Source of the DNA: CAYOVG01 sp964407285
GTDB lineage: Bacteria > Desulfobacterota > Syntrophobacteria > Syntrophobacterales > Syntrophobacteraceae
Assembly: GCA_964407285.1 (NCBI GenBank)
Contig: CAYOVG010000008.1
Coordinates: 1 to 50,968 of the forward strand
Direction: 5' to 3'
Length of the DNA: 50,968 nucleotides
Numbering within the stretch: position 1 is the first letter of the stretch; the number at the start of each line of letters is the position of its first letter. Position numbers and translations under genes: made by a program. Positions 44,968-50,968 of this stretch are shown piece by piece. The notes beneath the pieces are model-generated. The model had not been told where the DNA came from. It was given only the letters and a program-made list of their open reading frames with translations, and ran no database searches.

Positions 44968-45051
44968 ATGCTTTCGCCTCCTCGGGAGATCGAAGAGGAT
45001 GCGGTTTAAGTATAAGAGGAATTTCTACCCCGCAATTGGGAGGCAGGAAGA

Positions 45052-46233
45052 ATGAGTATTAAAGTTGATCCCAATCTTTCAAAAGAATTGAAGGAGTTCG
45101 GTCTCGAGACCGCTAACAAGTGCTACAACTGTGGAAATTGCACGGCGATATGTCCTCTTTCCACACCGGAGAATCCGTTTCCGCGCAGGTTCGTCCGCTA
45201 TGCCCAGATGGGGCTCAAGGACAAAATCCTGACGTCCCCCGAGCCGTGGCTTTGCTACTACTGCGGCGACTGTTCGTCAAAATGCCCCAGAGGCGCCGAC
45301 CCCGGCGAAACCATGATGGTCATGCGCCGCTACCTGACGTCGCTCTATGACTGGACGGGTTTTTCACGCAAGTTCTATACGTCCGAGAAGTTCGAGATCG
45401 CGGCCATTACGGTTGTCGCGCTTCTCGTCGGCCTCGGTCTGCTTGTCTTCAACACGCGTACCCCCAACTGGGAGCATGCGGACATCAACTCCTTGTGGCC
45501 GGCTCACAGCATCGAAATCGCCGACCTCGGCATGGCGGCTATCCTGTCGTTCCTGCTCTTGACCAACGTGGCCCGTTGCATCAAGTTCATCATGGGCGAC
45601 ATGCTCACCAAGATACCGCTGAAGATGTACCTGAGCGAAATCAAGGAACTTCTCATTCACGTGGTGACCCAGAAGCGTTTCGGCCAGTGTACGGACAGGA
45701 TGCAGTGGTTCGTCCACCTGATGATCATGACCGGCTACGCATCCGTGTTCCTGATGGTAGTCGTCCTGATCAACGGCCTCGGCGTCGAGAGCCTCAAGTT
45801 CCAGCGCGGATGGCCGGAATATTCGATCTGGCATCCGATCCGCCTTGTCGGCTACTACGCCACCTTCGCCATCATGTACGGCACGACCTACGCGATCATC
45901 GGGCGTCTCAGAAAGAGCAAGCCGGTCTACAAGTATTCCCATCCGACGGACTGGATGTTCCTGATCCTTCTGCAGCTCACGACCATGACCGGTATCTTCA
46001 TCAACTTCACCCGTATTTTGGACTGGCCTCTTACGACCTACATCCTTTACGTGGTGCATATGATGGTAGCCATCCCGATGCTGGTGCTCGAAGTGCCGTT
46101 CGCCAAGTGGGCTCACTTGGCGTATCGTCCTCTCGTGATCTTCCTGCTCCGTGTTAAGGAAAAATACGCGAAGGAAATCGCTGTGGTCGAGACCGAAGAG
46201 GAGGCCGAGCAGGTTGCTCACACGCAGGGATAA
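45052..46233 (+). CDS. qmoC: Quinone-interacting membrane-bound oxidoreductase subunit QmoC
   Basis: A 393-residue fusion of an HdrC-like ferredoxin and an HdrE/NarI-like cytochrome b domain. Two [4Fe-4S] motifs: CYNCGNCTAICP (C24, C27, C30, C34) and CYYCGDCSSKCPRG (C68, C71, C74, C78). About six membrane helices follow, e.g. ITVVALLVGLGLLVFN and RLVGYYATFAIMYGTTYAII. The membrane part would oxidise menaquinol and bind haem b. A segment of this gene (about 45830-45953) is copied at 46816-46939. Confidence 0.97.
   Translation: MSIKVDPNLSKELKEFGLETANKCYNCGNCTAICPLSTPENPFPRRFVRYAQMGLKDKILTSPEPWLCYYCGDCSSKCPRGADPGETMMVMRRYLTSLYDWTGFSRKFYTSEKFEIAAITVVALLVGLGLLVFNTRTPNWEHADINSLWPAHSIEIADLGMAAILSFLLLTNVARCIKFIMGDMLTKIPLKMYLSEIKELLIHVVTQKRFGQCTDRMQWFVHLMIMTGYASVFLMVVVLINGLGVESLKFQRGWPEYSIWHPIRLVGYYATFAIMYGTTYAIIGRLRKSKPVYKYSHPTDWMFLILLQLTTMTGIFINFTRILDWPLTTYILYVVHMMVAIPMLVLEVPFAKWAHLAYRPLVIFLLRVKEKYAKEIAVVETEEEAEQVAHTQG
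45830..45953 (+). repeat. Parent segment of the duplicated qmoC fragment
   Basis: Internal qmoC sequence encoding a membrane helix and following loop. Its copy is at 46816-46939 with two differences. Confidence 0.9.
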
Positions 46234-46290
46234 GCCGCCTGCATTCAGGCGAAGCTGCCTGATCGAATCATAGTGAAAGTCTTGAAACGA

Positions 46291-46340
46291 ATGAGGCCCG
46301 CCGGGTGAACAATCACACCCGGCGGGCCTCATGCGTTTTG
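46291..46340 (+). terminator. Very strong qmo terminator
   Basis: ATGAGGCCCGCCGGGTG (46291-46307) pairs perfectly over 17 bp with CACCCGGCGGGCCTCAT (46316-46332), loop of 8 bases, then GCGTTTTG. It ends the qmoABC transcript 58 bases after the qmoC stop. Confidence 0.9.
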
Positions 46341-46475
46341 GGACGAACCATTACTGCCGACCGTGGAAAGGATGTCGGAAATCAGGGGTTCTGTTGATTT
46401 GTGGCGATCATCACGGTATATATCCGGGCCTTCCCAAATTCGTCGATCCGTGTGGACCCGAGGAGACACAAGGCA

Positions 46476-46742
46476 ATGAAGACGAAGCGCTGTAATTTCT
46501 GCGGCAGTGACCACTATGAGGAACGTAGGATTGAATATCTTTACAGCCACGCCGGGCAGTATCTGCTGGTCCCCAACACACCGGTCGAGATTTGCCGGGA
46601 GTGCGGCATGGTGTACTATGATGCGGCTGTTCTGAAGGAAATCGAACGCCATTTTTTCGCCATCCAGAACAAAACCGAAGCTCCGGACGAATACATTCAA
46701 ATGCCGACAAAAACCCTTCCCGGCTGTTGTGCTCGGGAGTAG
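46476..46742 (+). CDS. YgiT-type zinc finger protein (MqsA N-terminal-like), orphan
   Basis: An 88-residue protein. The zinc finger has CNFCG near the start and CRECGMVYYD at about residue 40, giving a CxxC-x-CxxC site typical of the YgiT/MqsA N-terminal domain. In MqsA this domain contacts the toxin MqsR; here no DNA-binding HTH domain follows and no toxin gene is next to it. ATG 46476 is chosen for AGGAGA 9 bases upstream. It might be an antitoxin relic, or one of the many solitary YgiT-finger proteins of unknown function. Confidence 0.75.
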   Translation: MKTKRCNFCGSDHYEERRIEYLYSHAGQYLLVPNTPVEICRECGMVYYDAAVLKEIERHFFAIQNKTEAPDEYIQMPTKTLPGCCARE

Positions 46743-46815
46743 CGTTAGGCTGATTTGCCGAAATCAAAGAGTGCGATAAGTCAATCGTCACTGCAATCAG
46801 GATTGAGCCTTATCC

Positions 46816-46939
46816 GGCATCCGGTCCGCCTTGTCGGCTACTACGCCACCTTCGCCATCATGTACGGCACGACCTACGCGATCATCGGGCGTCTCGGAAA
46901 GAGCAAGCCGGTCTACAAGTATTCCCATCCGACGGACTG
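46816..46939 (+). repeat. Near-identical copy of an internal qmoC segment
   Basis: This 124-base stretch matches 45830-45953 in qmoC at 122 of 124 positions by my alignment (A to G at two sites) with no gaps, exactly 986 bases downstream. It encodes the membrane helix RLVGYYATFAIMYGTTYAII and KSKPVYKYSHPTD. Flanking sequence does not match. It starts and ends abruptly. Confidence 0.9.
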
Positions 46940-47238
46940 TTCGTCGAACCCGGAGTCAACTCACATCTTTTCGTCGTATATGGTATTCAATGACTGTGTT
47001 CAACGGCCGGGCCCCATGACTTTTCTCGTGAGAGTTGATTGGAATTATGCCCGTCATTGTGACATCAAGCATTCAGACGCAACGAACGCCTCACGAACTC
47101 GGTTTCGAATCGACTGATGCTCCGCGCCGCATCCGCGGAGGAAAAAAAGACATCCCGGCACGGAAAAATTTGCCGGTCCGGTGGCGCACTCCCCCCGCAT
47201 CCTACCGTAAGTACCCGACAGCACACTATTTGGCTACC

Positions 47239-47254
47239 TGGCACATGGGTTGCT
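47239..47254 (+). promoter_or_regulatory. Sigma-54 (RpoN) promoter candidate for the diguanylate cyclase
   Basis: TGGCACATGGGTTGCT fits the sigma-54 consensus TGGCAC-N5-TTGCW, with GG at -24 (47240-47241) and GC at -12 (47252-47253), 10 bases apart. Transcription would start near 47265, 45 bases before the gene. Regulation by an enhancer-binding protein is implied but none is encoded nearby. Confidence 0.6.
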
Positions 47255-47309
47255 CTATCGTATAGCGAACGCGAACGACGCGGCAACTTTAAACAGGGGA
47301 GATACAGCC

Positions 47310-48401
47310 ATGCAAAGCATCCTTGGAAGAATCACTCACAACGTCTCGCAGGTGGCTCATCTCGTCTCGGGGATCGCGAAAAGAATCGATTATGAGAGAC
47401 TCAGCCGATACATTCTGGAGATCAACCGGCAAAACGGACTGGAAGACATCCTCGCCGCGGTCTCCAGGTGCCTCAAGGACATACTCGACTACAGGCTGTT
47501 CGCGTTCGCCATCCAGGAAGGCGAGCGTTTCAAAGTCTGGGTGGACCCGAAAATCCATGAGGCGGCGCTCCGGAACCTGATAGAGAAGGATTTCAATCTT
47601 CCGGACGGCATGGATATCTGCAAGTTCAACGACTGCTCGGAAGAAGTTGCCGAACCCGTCGCGTTCCACGGTGACAACGTTATGTCCTACATGATGAGCG
47701 GACCCGGGTACTATGCAAGGCTCTATATCGTGCCCGAGAGGAGAATTCTCCGTCACCACGAGGACATAATGGAAATCATAGTGAAAACTCTCGGAATAGC
47801 CGTTTCCCACTACGCCAGGCTGGAACATCTGAGGAACGAAGCCGCATTCGACGCTCTGACCGACTGCTACAACCGGCGCGAGTTCGACAGGCTCATCGGT
47901 CACAACGTGGCGAACGCGGATAGATACGATAAGGGGCTTTCCGTGGTCATGGTGGATATCGACCGCTTCAAGAGCGTGAACGACACCTACGGACACCAGG
48001 CGGGCGACAGGGTGCTCAAGGAAGTGTCGCGCACGTTACGCTCCTCCATCCGGAAAAGCGACTACGTGGCCAGATACGGCGGTGAGGAATTCGTGGTGGT
48101 GCTCCCCGACACCAGAATGACCAAGGCCATCGAACTGGCGGAACGTCTGAGGGAAGTGGTCGAGAACCTCGTCATCGACCTGGGAGAAGGCCGCACGCTA
48201 CGTGTCACGGCCAGCTTCGGAGTGGCGTCATGGAAGAAAGATTCGGACGAAAGAACCCTTTTGGGGGAAGCGGACGCAATGCTTTACAGAGCGAAGGAAA
48301 ACGGCCGGAACATGGTGATGCCCGGTCTTCGGGGACTCCACGCCCCGTCGGCAAACGCGGACCGCAAAGCTTCGGCGCGCAGAGCGCCGTGGATTGAGTG
48401 A
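47310..48401 (+). CDS. Diguanylate cyclase (GGDEF) with N-terminal sensory domain
   Basis: A 363-residue protein. Residues 1-170 form a GAF-like or related sensory region without membrane helices. The GGDEF domain spans about 177-340: FDALTDCYNRREFDRL, MVDIDRFKSVNDTYGHQAGD and the active-site RYGGEEF (257-261). An RxxD inhibitory site (RKSD, 248-251) lies five residues upstream, so product inhibition by c-di-GMP is expected. It is intact and should make c-di-GMP, a signal often tied to surface polysaccharide and motility. ATG 47310 has GGGGAG upstream. Confidence 0.92.
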   Translation: MQSILGRITHNVSQVAHLVSGIAKRIDYERLSRYILEINRQNGLEDILAAVSRCLKDILDYRLFAFAIQEGERFKVWVDPKIHEAALRNLIEKDFNLPDGMDICKFNDCSEEVAEPVAFHGDNVMSYMMSGPGYYARLYIVPERRILRHHEDIMEIIVKTLGIAVSHYARLEHLRNEAAFDALTDCYNRREFDRLIGHNVANADRYDKGLSVVMVDIDRFKSVNDTYGHQAGDRVLKEVSRTLRSSIRKSDYVARYGGEEFVVVLPDTRMTKAIELAERLREVVENLVIDLGEGRTLRVTASFGVASWKKDSDERTLLGEADAMLYRAKENGRNMVMPGLRGLHAPSANADRKASARRAPWIE

Positions 48402-48545
48402 ATACCGAAGTCCCCGTCAGACAGGAAGCTTTCGATAAGATGCAGTTCATGATATGCTTGCCCCGTTCGCACCGCGATGGAAAATCCGCCGTCCATCGCG
48501 GGCCGGGCATTCCATTTCGACCACTTAAAGAGCGGGGAGCAGATC

Positions 48546-48818
48546 ATGGATCAAAAGCAGCAGATAAAGGAAAGGGTGCTTCGCATCATCAGCCGGATCG
48601 CGCCGGAGGCGCCGGTCGGCGACCTGGAGCCCAACCGGAGGCTTCGGGACCAGTTTCAGTTCGATTCCGTGGATTTTCTGAACTTCGCTCAAGCGCTCCA
48701 GCAGGAGTTCAATATAGTCATTCCCGAGCTTGACTATCCCGAACTCGCTACCCTCGATGGTTGCATCGCGTATATTATGGCGAGGATAGGACCGGAACAC
48801 AGCGAAGGAAAGGGGTAA
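48546..48818 (+). CDS. Acyl carrier protein-like protein
   Basis: A 90-residue ACP/PCP fold: IKERVLRIISRIAPEAP, FQFDSVDFLNFAQALQQEF, then a last helix around ATLDGCIAYIMARI. Ser41 in DSVDF is the site for phosphopantetheine. GGGGAG lies 7 bases before ATG 48546. No condensing or adenylation enzyme is next to it, so it is a stand-alone carrier, unlike the housekeeping AcpP that sits in the fatty-acid gene cluster. It may serve an acyl-modification or the neighbouring acyl-CoA synthetase; unproven. Confidence 0.85.
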   Translation: MDQKQQIKERVLRIISRIAPEAPVGDLEPNRRLRDQFQFDSVDFLNFAQALQQEFNIVIPELDYPELATLDGCIAYIMARIGPEHSEGKG

Positions 48819-48995
48819 ACACTTCGCGGGAAAGGCTTTGCCGGCGAGCAACGCGTCTTACGGAAGTCGGAGGTCGGCCATCAAATATCGGAGACATGCA
48901 ACTCCAGTCCGACATCCGAGTTCCGACCACCGATTCCTGTGCTCTCCGTGCTCTCCGTGGTTTTCACACCACCCCCACGAAATGGCGCTCTCCCC

Positions 48996-50968
48996 TCACA
49001 GCTTCAACGTCACAGTGGCGACGCCCGGATCGTCGGGACAGAACCGGATGCCGAACCCCAACGCCTGGCAAAGCCTCAGCATGGGCCGGTTCTCGCTCAG
49101 CACCTCACCGAAAATCTCCTTGATGCCGCGCGACCGGGCATAATCGATGATCCGTCGCATGAGCATCGGTCCAAGCCCGAGTCCCGTCATGTCTCCCCGC
49201 AAAACGATGGCGTACTCGGCCCGTTCGTTATTGGCGTCCGCGCTGATGCGCACGCCGCCAATGAGTTCGGGTTCCCCGGCCTCGTCCTTGCCGATGAGCA
49301 CCAGGGCCATCTCCCGATCGTAATCGATCTGCGTGAGTCGCGCCGCGAGGTCATGAGAGAGTTCCCTCATGGGATGGAGGAAGCGCAGGCGTATTTCTTC
49401 AGGCGTGAGCCTGGCGAAAGCCCGCTGGTATAAGGGTTCGTCCTCGGGTTTTACCGGCCGGATGAGAAATGTATGGCCATCCGGGAGAGCTAAGGTTTCC
49501 TCCAGTTCCTTCGGATACGGGCGTATGGCGAGTCGCTTCGCAGCCGGGCCTTTCGCCTGTGCGACACGTATCCGGGCATCGAGCGCCACTGCTCCGGATT
49601 CGTCCGCGAGCAGCGGATTGATGTCAAGTTCCGTAATTTCGGCAATATCGCAAACCAGTTGTGAAACCTTGACCAGAGTCAGGGCGATGCTGTCGTGGTC
49701 GGCGGCCGGAGCGCCACGGTACCCCATGAGAAGCCGGGACACGCGGGTTCGCCCGATCAACTCGCCTGCAAGGCGCATGTTGAGAGGCGGAAGGGACAGC
49801 GCCTTGTCCTGCATGACTTCCACCGCCACGCCGCCATGCCCGAACAGGATAACCGGTCCGAACTGCGCGTCATCGACCATGCCCACTATGAGTTCGTGAG
49901 CACGGGAACGCCGGATCATCGGCTGAACCGTGAATCCGCACATCCTGGCGCCGGGGCATAGCTCGCACACTTTTTCCTGCATCTCGGCAGCCGCCTTGCG
50001 GACCGCTTCCGGCGAATCGAGATCCAGGACCACTCCTCCCACATCGGATTTGTGGGTGATGTCGGGTGATAGGATCTTGAGCGCCACCGCGTCGCACACC
50101 CGGGCGGCAATCGCCGCCGCTTCATCCGGGGTCGACGCCTTGTAAGTGGGCGCCGCCGGTATCCCGTATGCCGATAGAACGGATTTGGCCTCCACCTCGC
50201 TCAGCCACTCCCGGCCCTCGGCCAGGGCCTGCTCGATTATCTTCCGCACGCACCCGGCATCGAACTCGAACCGCGCCGAAACGCTGGGGGGCGTTTCCAT
50301 GAGCATCTTCTGGTTCCGCGCATAGCGGACCATCTGCATGAAGCCCTTTATGGCGTCCGTCGGTGTGAGGTAGGTGGGAATCCGATTCTTCTCGAACAGG
50401 CGGCGGGCGTCCACCATGGCCCCCTCCCCTACCCAACTCGTAAGGACCATCCGCGATTTCGCCCTTTGCGACCGGGCCTTCAAGGTATCCACGACCGCTT
50501 CGGCCGCCTTCACGCTGGAAGCCACGGCATTGGGGCAGTTCATCACCAGCACGGCATCGGTCCCCTCGTCTTCCAGGATCGCCCCGAGCGCGGCGGCATA
50601 ACGACTTCCGGGAGCGTCGCCGATGATGTCCACCGGGTTGCCGTGCGACCACGTGGGTGGAAGTACGGAATTCAGGCGCTCGACGGTATCGGCGGAGAGC
50701 ACGGCCAGGCGGCCGCCCTCCTCGATGAGGGTATCCGTTGCGAGCACTCCGAGGCCGCCGCCGTTTGTGAGAATGGCCAGCCGGTCCTTCGCGATCGGCT
50801 GAGGCATCATGGCGAGCGTTTCCACTGCATTGAAAAGGTCCTCGAGATCGTAGACCCTGAGAATACCCGCCCGCCTGAAAGCGGCGTCGAAGACGGCGTC
50901 GGACCCGGCCATGGCGCCGGTATGCGATGCGGCGGCGCGAGCGCCTTCGGCCTTGCGGCCCGCCTTCA
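48996..50968 (-). CDS. ADP-forming acyl-CoA synthetase fused to a GNAT domain (start outside window)
   Basis: About 656 residues are visible; the N-terminus lies beyond the window. The first part is the CoA-ligase/succinyl-CoA synthetase-like core: KAGRKAEGARAAASHTGAMA, ILTNGGGLGVLATDTLIEEG, then an ATP-grasp domain with VALKILSPDITHKSDVGGVV. The last 160 residues are a GNAT acetyltransferase domain: FLIRPVKPEDEPLYQRAF and YAIVLRGDMTGLGLGPMLMR. The fusion resembles the Pat-type protein acetyltransferases of bacteria (Rv0998/YfiQ kind). Such proteins acetylate and control acyl-CoA synthetases. Either it makes acetyl-CoA or ATP, or the ligase part is regulatory; the conserved catalytic His region is not in view. 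Confidence 0.85.
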   Translation of the reverse strand, partial: KAGRKAEGARAAASHTGAMAGSDAVFDAAFRRAGILRVYDLEDLFNAVETLAMMPQPIAKDRLAILTNGGGLGVLATDTLIEEGGRLAVLSADTVERLNSVLPPTWSHGNPVDIIGDAPGSRYAAALGAILEDEGTDAVLVMNCPNAVASSVKAAEAVVDTLKARSQRAKSRMVLTSWVGEGAMVDARRLFEKNRIPTYLTPTDAIKGFMQMVRYARNQKMLMETPPSVSARFEFDAGCVRKIIEQALAEGREWLSEVEAKSVLSAYGIPAAPTYKASTPDEAAAIAARVCDAVALKILSPDITHKSDVGGVVLDLDSPEAVRKAAAEMQEKVCELCPGARMCGFTVQPMIRRSRAHELIVGMVDDAQFGPVILFGHGGVAVEVMQDKALSLPPLNMRLAGELIGRTRVSRLLMGYRGAPAADHDSIALTLVKVSQLVCDIAEITELDINPLLADESGAVALDARIRVAQAKGPAAKRLAIRPYPKELEETLALPDGHTFLIRPVKPEDEPLYQRAFARLTPEEIRLRFLHPMRELSHDLAARLTQIDYDREMALVLIGKDEAGEPELIGGVRISADANNERAEYAIVLRGDMTGLGLGPMLMRRIIDYARSRGIKEIFGEVLSENRPMLRLCQALGFGIRFCPDDPGVATVTLKL

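Larger units (their letters stand above)
46743..47309. other. Intergenic region holding a displaced qmoC fragment and a sigma-54-like promoter
   Basis: Apart from the qmoC fragment copy and the promoter (separate entries) no gene is supported. The copied segment lies in an open frame of about 120 codons from TTG 46755, but the rest of that frame has no recognisable sequence. Confidence 0.5.

Noticed and set aside
46755..47117. 120-codon frame including the copied qmoC segment as a chimeric gene
   Set aside because: TTG start without a good ribosome site, unrelated sequence around the copied helix; a relic is more likely, though expression is not excluded.

Overview
The window looks like the chromosome of an anaerobic, sulfate-reducing or syntrophic bacterium of the Desulfobacterota, plausibly near the Syntrophobacterales. 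That placement is inferred from a complete qmoABC operon, a selenocysteine formate dehydrogenase beside the remains of a second one, an FmdE-type molybdopterin protein, and high GC (about 60 %) outside one AT-rich island. I cannot name the species from sequence alone. No tRNA, rRNA or CRISPR array was seen.

Layout. (1) 1-6052, + strand: molybdenum/formate region. It holds an FmdE-MoeA fusion (cut by the window edge), a short ModE-like regulator, a decayed fdhA-fdhB-fdhE locus, an intact Sec-containing fdhA, then two terminators with a large structured inverted repeat between them. (2) 6219-28743, - strand: surface-glycan locus. Reading in the direction of transcription, it has a winged-helix regulator, a Wzm/Wzt-type ABC exporter, methyltransferases, a phosphoribosyltransferase-HAD fusion, seven glycosyltransferases of several families, two B12-binding radical SAM proteins, a 586-residue protein I cannot classify, a lipid kinase and a metallophosphoesterase. 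The middle (about 16-26 kb) is strikingly AT-rich and contains a broken IS transposase, which suggests horizontal acquisition. (3) 29176-34269, - strand: a branched-chain amino acid ABC transporter, livKHMGF, with hairpins and a dispersed repeat in its spacers. (4) 34641-35588, +: a ROK sugar kinase. (5) 35863-40313, -: a compact second glycan cluster (DPM1-like GT2, DUF354, radical SAM, GT2). (6) 40743-40931, -: a 62-residue membrane protein. (7) 41397-46233, +: qmoABC, ended by a very strong terminator. (8) 46476-48818, +: a YgiT-like zinc-finger protein, a displaced 124-bp copy of part of qmoC, a diguanylate cyclase behind a sigma-54-like promoter, and a lone acyl carrier protein. (9) 48996-50968, -: an ADP-forming acyl-CoA synthetase fused to a GNAT domain, running off the window.

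How it fits together. Formate oxidation and QmoABC (electron transfer between menaquinone and APS reductase), with an ADP-forming acyl-CoA synthetase, fit an energy-limited anaerobe. The two glycan clusters and the exporter build and export a cell-surface polysaccharide. The main surprises are the deletion-fused fdh relic, the nearly identical qmoC fragment 986 bp downstream of its parent, the structured element after fdhA, the unclassified 586-residue protein and PRT-HAD fusion in the glycan island, and promoter/operator candidates at the regulator gene, qmoA and the cyclase.
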